From: Gimesia aquarii
GTDB lineage: Bacteria > Planctomycetota > Planctomycetia > Planctomycetales > Planctomycetaceae
Direction: 5' to 3'
NCBI RefSeq assembly: GCF_007748195.1
Contig: NZ_CP037920.1
Coordinates: 62,001-126,000, forward strand
Length of the DNA: 64,000 nucleotides
The notes beneath the pieces were generated by a model. That model was not told the DNA's origin, searched no databases, and was given only the letters and a program-made list of their open reading frames with translations. Of the stretch, positions 27,070-36,000 are shown one piece after another. How positions within the stretch are numbered: position 1 is the first letter of the stretch; every line of letters starts with the position of its first letter. A program made the position numbers and the translations under genes.

Positions 27070-27342
27070 ATGTTCGTCATTTCCAGAAGAACGAATGAAT
27101 CGGTTTTCATCGATGAACTCGAAGTTACGGTCGGCTGGATTCGATTCAATAAAGTACAACTCATCATTGGCTTTGATGATGAAATCGCACCCCTGGAAGA
27201 CATTTTGTATGAGAATACGAAAATGGAAATTAGCGATGAGATCTCAATCATCGCGGTTCGCATCACCGAAGACAAAGTTCGCCTTGGTATTGACGCACCA
27301 AGGGGAACGCGCATTGATCGCAGTAAAGGCCCTGAGCCATAG
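27070..27342 (+). CDS. CsrA-like protein with internal duplication
   Basis: 90 residues versus 60-75 for normal CsrA. Residues 1-34 (MFVISRRTNESVFID, then ELEVTVGWIRFNKVQLIIG) match beta strands 1-3 of CsrA. After a ~20-residue linker, residues 55-86 (ISDEISIIAVRITEDKVRL, GIDAPRGTRIDRS) repeat strands 2-4. CsrA dimers bind GGA motifs in mRNA leaders through strands 1 and 5; R6 is kept but the usual VHREE region is replaced by IDRSK. It could be an RNA-binding variant or a decoy. There is no fliW or flagellar gene nearby. It is monocistronic, in a low-complexity neighbourhood of orphan genes. Confidence 0.75.
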   Translation: MFVISRRTNESVFIDELEVTVGWIRFNKVQLIIGFDDEIAPLEDILYENTKMEISDEISIIAVRITEDKVRLGIDAPRGTRIDRSKGPEP

Positions 27343-27388
27343 ATACTTCTATTTACGACTCCTGACACCTGATAATTCCCCCCAGTAT

Positions 27389-27445
27389 CTTAATGCCCTA
27401 AACCGCCCCGTTGTTTCCAGGCCGAGCTGAAACAAGGGTATTGAG
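27389..27445 (+). other. Hairpin element downstream of CsrA-like gene
   Basis: CTTAATGCCCT (27389-27399) can pair with AGGGTATTGAG (27435-27445), 11 pairs with two G-U. An inner hairpin, TTGTTT(C)CAG with CTGAAACAA, lies around a GCCGAG loop (27411-27435); it shares one base with the outer arm. No U-tract follows. It may be a 3' end stabiliser of the CsrA-like transcript or a leader element of the glycosyltransferase gene. The rest of 27343-27671 shows nothing. Confidence 0.4.
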
Positions 27446-27671
27446 GCCCCAATTCAATATTTCGAATACCAAAACGAGGATTTCTCGATTTCAGGTAGCC
27501 ACTAGAAAATTCCACACAATCGGCTCCCTTTTGTGAATTTTTGTTGCTATTCATGGTTTTTGATTTTTAAAATGGGCAACATGGGCAATATTTAACGTTG
27601 ATTGAAACAGGATGTTAGCGGCTCAATCTGCCCGAAATCAAAACCATCCCACATCAATTGAGGTGAGCCAA

Positions 27672-28922
27672 ATGTTTGTCCTGGCAACATTAAGCAGCAT
27701 CTGTCTGCTGAGCTTTGCGCTGCTATATGTGTATTGGGGGCAGCGATGCATCCGCTTATACCAAAACCAGACTTCCAATCCTGACTACACGCCTGTTGCG
27801 AGCGTTATTTTATCAGTCCGAGGAAATGACCCATTTCTCACAGATTGTTTAGAAGGATTGTTGAATCAGGATTATCCAAACTACACTGTTAAGATTGTCG
27901 TCGATCACATCACTGATCCGGCTTGGAAGCTTGTCGATCAATACTTACAAAACCAGAGGCACTCGCACTGCGAGGTGACTGTTCGTGAGAACCATTCCGG
28001 AGGCTGCGGCTTAAAAAATGCCTCGCTCGTCCAGGCATTGAGCGAATTGGATGACGATGTGGAAGTGGTCGCCTGGTTGGATTCCGATGTGGTGCCGCAT
28101 CAAAGCTGGCTGAGAGATTTAGTGGCACCACTTCAAGATCCACAAGTTGGCGTGACATCAGGAATCCGCTGGTATGCACCCCGTGATACAAATATAGGAA
28201 CTCTAGTCCGGCACGCCTGGAATGCGGCAGCAGTGATTCAAGTGTTGTCACTGGAGATCGCCTGGGGAGGCTCGATTGCACTCAGCCGTGCGGTTTTCAA
28301 AAATCCACACCTGCAAAATTCCTTCTCAAAAATGATGTGGGAGGACTCTGGTTTGAAATCCATTGCTTCCGAATTAAACAAAGAATTAGCCTTCGCGCCT
28401 GCCGCCACAATGGTCAATGCAGAATCGACCTCCTTTTCCTCCTGCTTTCAGTTTATCACACGGCAATTATTAAATGCCCGATTCTACCACGCCAAGTGGT
28501 CGTTCATTGCAACCGTCGGTTTGACGACTGCCATTGCACAGACGATGCTCATACTGCTGGCAATGCTTTTTCTAACTCAGGGAAATTTACTCTGGGCAGG
28601 AATTTCAGCAGGTGTGTTGGTTTTTACCGGCGTTTGTGTGACTGCGATTATTTATCGCATGAGTTCGCTGATTCATCAACTCGTGCGCGACCGGGGAGAA
28701 GAATTTCAACGCCGTCCTCTCCGCACGGCGGCCGTACTGTGGTTAACGATTTACGTGTATTGCGCTGCATTGATTACAGCCATCAGAACCAAAACAATCG
28801 ACTGGCGCGGCGTGAGCTACCATGTGCCTTCCCCATTCGAAGTTCAGATTACACATTACGAACCGTATCGGAAACCCATTGCGTTGACGGAACAGCTCGA
28901 ACTGGAAAATATCTCGCTCTAA
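27672..28922 (+). CDS. Membrane glycosyltransferase, family 2
   Basis: 416 residues from ATG 27672, chosen because TTGAGGTGAGCC precedes it closely; an in-frame ATG 20 codons earlier lacks a site. An N-terminal helix (~2-24) is followed by a GT-A domain: ASVILSVRGND, EGLLNQDYPN, AWLDSD with the DxD metal site at 137-139, and MMWEDSGLK with the catalytic ED pair. Two or three membrane helices (~285-345, ~365-385) end the protein. This plan fits ceramide-glucosyltransferase/cellulose-synthase-like enzymes that make lipid-linked or exported glycans. Donor and acceptor are unknown. Confidence 0.85.
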   Translation: MFVLATLSSICLLSFALLYVYWGQRCIRLYQNQTSNPDYTPVASVILSVRGNDPFLTDCLEGLLNQDYPNYTVKIVVDHITDPAWKLVDQYLQNQRHSHCEVTVRENHSGGCGLKNASLVQALSELDDDVEVVAWLDSDVVPHQSWLRDLVAPLQDPQVGVTSGIRWYAPRDTNIGTLVRHAWNAAAVIQVLSLEIAWGGSIALSRAVFKNPHLQNSFSKMMWEDSGLKSIASELNKELAFAPAATMVNAESTSFSSCFQFITRQLLNARFYHAKWSFIATVGLTTAIAQTMLILLAMLFLTQGNLLWAGISAGVLVFTGVCVTAIIYRMSSLIHQLVRDRGEEFQRRPLRTAAVLWLTIYVYCAALITAIRTKTIDWRGVSYHVPSPFEVQITHYEPYRKPIALTEQLELENISL

Positions 28923-29088
28923 ACATCAAGACTTCGCAGCTTATCATTTGGTTCCGAAGACCATACTTCTAACAAACAAGTTGCTTTTCTGTGATTTTGT
29001 TGGTGTTTTAAAATGGTTTGTAGTCAAATGTGTTCTTGGTGTTAATTTCGATCTTACATCTGCTATTCCAGAAAGTAGGGAAGTCATC

Positions 29089-30453
29089 ATGGCAGCACCC
29101 GATTTTCCACGATCGTTCCAATTCGATCTACCATTATTTGCGAACGATTCCGGTCCTGTGAGCCCCTGGAACCAAAACGTCAAGGAAAAGAAGCCTGTCG
29201 AAATCAGTGACCCGCAGGCTCGTGCCGCTTATGATATTTTTCGAAATTTCAGCGAAGACCAACTAAATAAAGACCGGGCACGACTCCAAACTATGATTGA
29301 CAATGGCGAGCAGGGAACACCCGCTTTTGAAAAACTTCAAAACAGCATCACTAAACAGGAAAAGACATTTGAAAACGGTGGTGGAGGAGGGGCTCAATTT
29401 CCTTTTGTTAACCACGACGAGTTCTCCTTTCCGATTTACAAAGTGAAACGGAATATGAATGGGAAACTTCCTACCAAGGAGGTTTCTTGTTTACCTTATG
29501 AAATCTGTCCGTTTCCGCCGCCTTGGTTTCCTCGAAAAGGAAACAAAAAAAACGGGTTCACTGCTTTAGAAGTGCCAACTTCTGAGGGGCAAATCCGTCC
29601 ATCCGGACCCACAGATCTTGGCTCTGATGGAGCTGTTATCCTCTACGATGTAGAGACAAAAACCGAGTACGATTTTTGGCAAGTCACTACACATCTCGAT
29701 GCGCAAGGAAAGTCCACTGGAGGGGGAATTGCAGGAGATGAAATTTTGAGCACAGGAACTGTTTCTCGGTTCGATGTAGCCGGTATTGGGGCGCGTCATC
29801 CAGAGGTCGATCCCAGTGGCAGCTCGCGTGCATCAGGTCTCCCTTATTTAGGCGGTCTCTTGTTACCGGAAGACTTTGCGGATGGGATCAAATCGAAAAT
29901 TAAACATGCTCTGATATTTGCCATGCCACAACTTCGTTATTTCCCCGATCGGCATCCAGATCATCCTCCAAATTGGGTTTATCCGGCTACTCGAACAGAG
30001 TTTTCAAATAGCATTGCCAACCCCAATGCACTCGCTGCCGGACAGCGTATACTTCTGGGAGACGTCTTACATGGTCGTGGTCATTTCAAGGATACGACAT
30101 CTGATCTCATCGAGGATGAAAGCCTGCCACCCATTGTCCGTATCTTTCTGGAAGTGCTCCACAATTTCGGCGCCTATCTTGTTGACGGCGCTGGTGGCTT
30201 TGCCTTCGCCGCAGAAGATATTCACACCGCAAATATGAAAGAACAGCAAGCGAAAGATTTAATATCTCCCCATAAGCTCGACGAACAGGCAACACCCTGG
30301 CAGAATGTCATTGAGATACTAAATCACTATCTGTGTTGCAAATTACTCGATGGAGCAGGGCTGGCTTTTGCCTATTTCGACGAAACAAACGGATTCCGTC
30401 CGAATTTCGCCGTCGCCGAAGATCTCACTTCGTTTTACCGTGAACAATGCTAA
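29089..30453 (+). CDS. Unknown protein, carbohydrate-active-like beta domain
   Basis: 454 residues from ATG 29089, which has AGGGAAG upstream; an in-frame ATG 47 codons earlier only extends into a hydrophobic, unlikely leader. Residues ~45-100 are a charged helix pair with a Gly-rich hinge (ENGGGGGAQ). The central part (~180-330) has SDGAVILYDVETKTEYDFWQ, ASGLPYLGGLLLPEDF, KIKHALIFAMP, VYPATR and AAGQRILLGD. I recall the same order (type of material, asGlp-laGli-pe, I-HAl-f, PAt, G-rl-L) in secreted actinobacterial proteins of unknown function. There is no signal peptide. Function unknown. Confidence 0.7.
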   Translation: MAAPDFPRSFQFDLPLFANDSGPVSPWNQNVKEKKPVEISDPQARAAYDIFRNFSEDQLNKDRARLQTMIDNGEQGTPAFEKLQNSITKQEKTFENGGGGGAQFPFVNHDEFSFPIYKVKRNMNGKLPTKEVSCLPYEICPFPPPWFPRKGNKKNGFTALEVPTSEGQIRPSGPTDLGSDGAVILYDVETKTEYDFWQVTTHLDAQGKSTGGGIAGDEILSTGTVSRFDVAGIGARHPEVDPSGSSRASGLPYLGGLLLPEDFADGIKSKIKHALIFAMPQLRYFPDRHPDHPPNWVYPATRTEFSNSIANPNALAAGQRILLGDVLHGRGHFKDTTSDLIEDESLPPIVRIFLEVLHNFGAYLVDGAGGFAFAAEDIHTANMKEQQAKDLISPHKLDEQATPWQNVIEILNHYLCCKLLDGAGLAFAYFDETNGFRPNFAVAEDLTSFYREQC

Positions 30454-30464
30454 TTGAATGATAG

Positions 30465-30680
30465 ATGACCGAACAAGACGCCATTGAAATTGCCTCTGAA
30501 TACGCACAGGAACAGGGTTGGACATGGAGAGAGCCCGTTAGCTGCAAACGGCATGTACCCTGGTTTCGAACAACTTATTACTCCGTTTACACCAATTCAA
30601 ATCGCAGAGGTTGTAATATTCGCATCAGTATTGATGAAGCTTCCGGAACGATTAAATCAGCATGTTTCCTTCCGCGGTAG
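30465..30680 (+). CDS. Small PepSY/immunity-like protein
   Basis: 71 residues starting 11 bases after the previous stop, so probably cotranscribed. The sequence has a helix TEQDAIEIASEYAQEQGW followed by strands ending GCNIRISIDEASGTIKSACF. That layout (one helix, then a strand hairpin with a Gly-x-I turn) resembles single PepSY-type units and small bacterial proteins annotated as hypothetical. Function unknown. Confidence 0.6.
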   Translation: MTEQDAIEIASEYAQEQGWTWREPVSCKRHVPWFRTTYYSVYTNSNRRGCNIRISIDEASGTIKSACFLPR

Positions 30681-30703
30681 AGCATATTTAAAACAATGTA
30701 CCA

Positions 30704-32017
30704 CTACCCATTAATCAACGGCAGTAACAGTTTCACAGCTGTTCTGAGAGCCAAAAAGACAGACGAGATCAGGCCCACAAAGCCCAAAATTTTCATCCAG
30801 GCGGGAATCGCGTTTTTGCCTTTCATATCGGCGCGAGTCGCCAACCAGAGCATCGCAATTGCTAACATGGGAATTCCTAAGACCGTTAGAGACTGAGCGA
30901 AGATAATTAGGCCGACCGGTTTTTGTCCCATTGTTTTTGTATAAATGGCAACAGCCATTCCCACCAGCAAAGCGAACACGGTGAATAACTTGGGCCACTT
31001 TTGATCAATGTAGCCACCCAATCCGAAACCATCGGCCAGAATCGAGCCACCAATCATGGCGTTCACCAGAAAGGAACTGAAGGCACCCGCGAAAATCCCC
31101 AGCGAGAAAATGATCATAGCCGATTTACCAAACGCGGGCTCCAGACTCTTCGCCACGTCAGAGACAGAACTCAAAGCAGTCACATCCGGATTTTGATACA
31201 AAACTTTCGCAGCCGTGATTAGCACCATCATCGTAATCAATCCCAACATACTAATACCGAGTGTCGAATCGATTAAACCCTGTTTCAGGTTGTCTCTGGT
31301 CCAGCCCTTTTGTCGTACCAGATACGATTGATAAAAGGCACCCGCTACAGAAAAAGTCGTTGCATACAAGGCGACCAGGGGTGTCATTTGATCGGTAACT
31401 TTATCGGCTCCCGCATCCCACTTTGGTAGAATCGTATCAAATGTCCCTTCAGGAATTGATGGAATGAAACCCGACAGTGCCGCCATCCAGTCCGGCTTGA
31501 CCTGAAACAGATTAATGGCAAAAGCAACCATCATGATGCCGACTAACAACTTCATCAGTTTTTCAATCAGACCGTACAGATGTTTGAAGCCATATAGTGC
31601 CATGATAATGAAGGCATTCATGCCGACGATAATTCCTAATGAGAGATTACTGCCATCGTCAATGAAGGGCTCCACCGCGGCCAGTACACCCAGGTTATTA
31701 CTGAATTGGAAACAGGCGGCAATCAAAAATAGAATAATGCCCGTCGCTATCGCAATCGGGCGACCGGCGCGCTTTGCCAGTTCGTCACAAATGGTCCCTT
31801 CCAGTTGGATACCCAATCGGGCCGACAGCGCCGTCATCGCAATCATCATGATCACTGCGATTACCAACACCCAGATCATTTGATAAGCGTAGGTATGGCC
31901 AATCTTCGAGGCAGAGAGAATACTTCCCGGCCCCAGAACTACCGAAGCAGTAATAATCGCCGGACCGAGACTTCTGAGAATGCGCTTGAAGGGATTAATG
32001 GGCTGTTGATCGTTCAT
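30704..32017 (-). CDS. Divergent Nramp-family transporter
   Basis: 437 residues and ~11 membrane helices, the LeuT-fold size of Nramp/MntH. The metal-binding motifs are not canonical. In helix 1 the usual DPGN is LGPGS (28-32). In helix 6 the MPHN motif is replaced by FSVAGAFYQSYLVRQKGW (222 onward), leaving no Met, His or Asn at the binding site. Overall helix pattern and the SYLVRQ segment still fit the family. Transport of Mn2+/Fe2+ therefore cannot be assumed; such planctomycete members may carry Mg2+ or another substrate. It is convergent with the small gene at 30465 (23 bases). Confidence 0.8.
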   Translation of the reverse strand: MNDQQPINPFKRILRSLGPAIITASVVLGPGSILSASKIGHTYAYQMIWVLVIAVIMMIAMTALSARLGIQLEGTICDELAKRAGRPIAIATGIILFLIAACFQFSNNLGVLAAVEPFIDDGSNLSLGIIVGMNAFIIMALYGFKHLYGLIEKLMKLLVGIMMVAFAINLFQVKPDWMAALSGFIPSIPEGTFDTILPKWDAGADKVTDQMTPLVALYATTFSVAGAFYQSYLVRQKGWTRDNLKQGLIDSTLGISMLGLITMMVLITAAKVLYQNPDVTALSSVSDVAKSLEPAFGKSAMIIFSLGIFAGAFSSFLVNAMIGGSILADGFGLGGYIDQKWPKLFTVFALLVGMAVAIYTKTMGQKPVGLIIFAQSLTVLGIPMLAIAMLWLATRADMKGKNAIPAWMKILGFVGLISSVFLALRTAVKLLLPLING

Positions 32018-32212
32018 AAATGGCCTGCGTATTTTCTAAACATAAGTTAGTAATACGCGCCATCTTAACAAACATGGACTCAAAAGAGAGGTTCCGTAGC
32101 GAAAATTTACTCAAATCGATCGTAAATCGGGTGGTAGACATGGAAGGGGGAGCAACACTAAGATGAGTCAAATCAGACCACACTATATTCAAATCGAACA
32201 GGCAAAACGTAA

Positions 32213-32746
32213 ATGCAAAATGTTACTATTATCGCGACCAGTTTAAATCCCAAATCGAAATCTCAAATTCTTGCGCGTCAAATGGAGTCACATCTCATTG
32301 CCGACGGGGTCGAGTGCCAGTTATTTGATCTACGTGATTTGAATATCGAAATGTGCGGTACGAATGAGAGTTGGGGAAATGAGGACATTGCCAAGATCGC
32401 TGAGTCGGTGAAGCAGGCTTCCCACGTTGTATTTGCCGTACCGATCTATTGTTATGACGTGAACTCCGCAGCCAAAAATATCATAGAATTGACGGGCCGT
32501 TCGTTCACAAACAAGGTCATCAGCTTCCTCTGTTCTGCCGGTGGCGGCGGGAGTTATATGTCGGTGATGTCATTTGCCAATCACTTGATGCTCGATTTCC
32601 GTTCGGTGATTGTACCTCGTTTTCTGTATACACAAGACTCAGACTGGTCAGAGGAGGGAACGCTCGATGAATCAATCCAGGAACGGTTTGAATTATTGAT
32701 CAACGACATGCGGATGATTCAAGTCGACGCGTCACTCGCGGAATGA
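32213..32746 (+). CDS. NAD(P)H-dependent FMN reductase-like flavoprotein
   Basis: 177 residues, a flavodoxin-fold protein. The FMN phosphate loop is SLNPKSKSQILARQ (~10-23), followed by HVVFAVPIYCYDVNSAAKN (isoalloxazine region) and SFLCSAGGGGSYMS. It matches the NADPH-dependent FMN/azo-reductase family in length and order. It would reduce flavin or quinone-like substrates in the cytoplasm. The ribosome site is weak. It is divergent from the Nramp gene, ~195 bases apart, which might share a regulator. Confidence 0.85.
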   Translation: MQNVTIIATSLNPKSKSQILARQMESHLIADGVECQLFDLRDLNIEMCGTNESWGNEDIAKIAESVKQASHVVFAVPIYCYDVNSAAKNIIELTGRSFTNKVISFLCSAGGGGSYMSVMSFANHLMLDFRSVIVPRFLYTQDSDWSEEGTLDESIQERFELLINDMRMIQVDASLAE

Positions 32747-32747
32747 T

Positions 32748-32996
32748 CTATTTGAAATCATCAAAAGTGGTATAATCCAAAAATTTACGAAACATGATAA
32801 GCTGACAGCCATCCATTGACATTCGCTTATATAGAATTGAATACCGAAATGGATTATTGACAGGGTGATAAACCACTATTTCAGGGAACGAACGTCCAAT
32901 CTTGCTGGAAATCACGTTGTCGCTGTATGAAAAACTCCATATAGTTATTTGTGGGCTCACCGATGACAAACAGGGATGAGAATTTGTTTCCTGCAC
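32748..32996 (-). CDS. Possible small hypothetical protein
   Basis: 82 codons, convergent with the flavoprotein and one base from its stop. The middle and end (IGRSFPEIVVYHPVNNPFRY, SILYKRMSMDGCQL) look protein-like rather than random, but no family or ribosome site is evident. It may be the C-terminal remnant of a longer gene. Confidence 0.35.
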   Translation of the reverse strand: MQETNSHPCLSSVSPQITIWSFSYSDNVISSKIGRSFPEIVVYHPVNNPFRYSILYKRMSMDGCQLIMFRKFLDYTTFDDFK

Positions 32997-33048
32997 AAAG
33001 GAATTGAAACCGGAGAATTAAAACCGGAAATTGAAAACAGGATTTGCT

Positions 33049-36000
33049 ATGGCCCAGTCAAACACAACTAAGCAGCAAGCTTCCCCCAAAAATGAAAAGG
33101 CGCAGCGAGGCTCGTCAGGCCGTATTCTATTTGTCCTGTTTCTCGGTCTGTGTGTGTTGATCTGGTTCGCCCCTCTGATTGTTTCGCGCACCTCACTCAA
33201 AAATTCGATTCTGCCGCGGATTCTCAAACGCTATCCTGGAGAGATCAGTACAGGAGAAGTCTCTCTAGGCTGGACGCAACCTGCTATCTTTCAAAATGTG
33301 GCCTTACAGGATTTTGAAGGTCGGGACATTGCGCGAATTCGTCAAATCAAAACACAAAAAACACTTTGGGATCTTGCCCTGGACCGTAAGCATGTTGGCG
33401 AGATTGACATTGAGGGCGTAACCAGTCTGACTTATGTCGACGATCAGGGGATTGCCAATCGTGACTTGCTCACCGCGATTCTGAATAAAGGAACGAAAGA
33501 GCACCCTGAAGGCGAACCGGGACAGGAAGACTCAACATCAGCGGGTAATCAACAATCATTGAAACTGCGTCTGACCGATCTGGATCTGATTGTCGTCAAG
33601 CCAGATTCAGAGGAAGTCCCTTATCTCACAGGGATGGAAGTTACAGTCACCAAACCTGAGCTCCGCACAGAACCGGTTTTGGTAGAAGGAAACTGGGATC
33701 AACCGTCTGCCGAAAATAAAGAGCTGAAAAATCCTGCAGAGATTGCTTTCATAGTCAGCTTCGTTAACGCGGGTGAGGTTGACCAGTCACGGTCAGGATC
33801 ATTGAAGTTCAAAACACGATTTTTTGACCTGAATCATTTAACGCCACTCGTAAGTGCTCTCTCACCAGGAGCAAAGATTAACGGCATTTCAAACTCCAAT
33901 CTGCAGGTGAAATGGTCGGGAACAAAAGAAGAACCCCGGTTCGCTGTGAAAGGGGACTGGGAAGCGGCTCCCTTCCAATTCAGTGCCCCCGAGTGGATTG
34001 GTGATGATGAAATCGATACCGAATACGCCAAAGGAAATATCGACGCGTTAGCTGCAAACGGCGTATTGCATTTCAAAGACGCCCACGCGCATTCTCAGTT
34101 AGGGGATCTGACATTAAAAGGCAGTCTGAACTGGGCCGACCTGCAAAACGAAAGCAAGCGAGAGAAACTGGCGGGGTTCCTCAATTCGCGCATGAAGTTC
34201 TCCGGCAATCTGGATCTGGCAGAAGCAGCGCGGCAGTTACCACAAACGATCCATTTAAAACCGGGAATGGAGATTACATCGGGTACCATCGACTTTGAAA
34301 TCTCCAACCACGACCCAGATCAAGCTGAAAAGACAGCGGAAACCATCTGGATGGTCGGACTGAAGACATCCGATTTAACGGGCCGAAATCAGGGACGTGA
34401 AATTCGCTGGGAACAGCCGATGTCATTGTTGATGCAGATTGCGAAGGAACCGGAGTCCTATGAAATTCAATCCTTACGATGTCAGTCAGACTTTTTGAAA
34501 TTATCCGGAACGGGGAATGCCAATCATCTGGCAATCAATCTGGAAGCGAATCTGGATCAGCTCTCCCGTCATCTCGATCAGTTTTTCGATCTGCAGGCCG
34601 TTTCCTTGCAAGGAAAAATGAATGGGGAAATTGGGTTTGAGATTAAGGATCAGGCATGGGAAACGCGATCTTATTTAAACTTCGACAATCTGCAGATGGC
34701 ATTACCAGACCGGCGTGATTGGCGGGAACCCAATCTCAAACTGACCGTAGAGGGAGCGGGTAAGAACGACCCTGAACAAATTCACGTCGATCGTTTCATC
34801 GTCACTTTGATTGCTGCTGAAGATGCTTTCCAGGCGAAACTGGAACAGCCTACGACAATCAACAGAAATCGGGAAGCTTCCATTGAAGAACAATTGCTGC
34901 CGTTCAAAATTCAATTGAAGGGCAAACTTGCTTCCTGGGCAGATCGTGTACGTCCTTTATCAAAACAAGATCTGCAACTCGGCGGTGAAGTTCAATTTGC
35001 CTCTTCAGTTTCAATCAGCGACCAATATATCGTTCACGAAGATACGAACATCAATCTCACAGACGCCCGTATTTATACTCCTACCCTCTGGATTGATGAA
35101 CCACGGGCCGCAATTACAACCTCGGGTAGCTGGAATCGATTACAACGAACACTCAAGGCATCTTTGTTTTCTTATCGTAGTACGACGATTAATGTGAATG
35201 GAAAAGAACTGGAAGTCCAATTACCGAATGCAGAAATCGAAACACCTTCGTTCATGGGCTCCCTTGCGTTTAATGGTAATTTACATCAAATTTCCCAATG
35301 GTTTCAAAATCCTGCTGAGCCTCCGGCTCAGAAATATTATGGTGCTCTTACCGGTCAGGCAAATGTGGTCGTCACCGAAGAGGCACGCCTGGCAAACTGG
35401 CGCACCACTATCTCCGACTTTGCCATCGAAGCACCGGCTAAAGAAAATTCGAATCCACAGAAAAAAGTGGTTCTCAGCCAGCGCAATCCGGGTTGGGCCA
35501 TCAGTTGGCAGGAACCGGAAGTGCGCATTGAGGGCGACACGCTGCAGGATCTGAAATCAGACACGCTCACGTTGAATCAGATGTCGGTGCAATCAGAAAT
35601 GTTAGATCTGGCAGCAAAAGGTGAAATTCGAGAATTCTCGACTCGAAAACAAGTTCGTCTTACAGGTGAAGTTACTTATGACTGGCAAAATTTAACCCCG
35701 CTCCTACGCAGCAAATTAGGACCCGATGTCGATATCGTCGGCCGTGAAACTCGACCGTTTACTTTAAACGGGCCTTTGGGAAGTTCTGAGTCTGATCAGC
35801 TGCGAAATGTTTCTTTCAATGTACGACCGCGGCCTTTACTGCCTGACACACGACCGTTATTTACTCCGACAGACCAGTACAACGATCTGAGAGGGGAAGC
35901 CGGTATCGGCTGGGACAAAGCGAATATTCGTGGTCTCACCAGTGGAAAAACCAATATCGAAGCCCGTATTGAAAATGGTCAAATCCGATTTTCACCTCTT

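Noticed and set aside
28337..28972. 211-codon plus-strand frame in the glycosyltransferase
   Set aside because: Overlaps the glycosyltransferase in another frame, with no motifs of its own.
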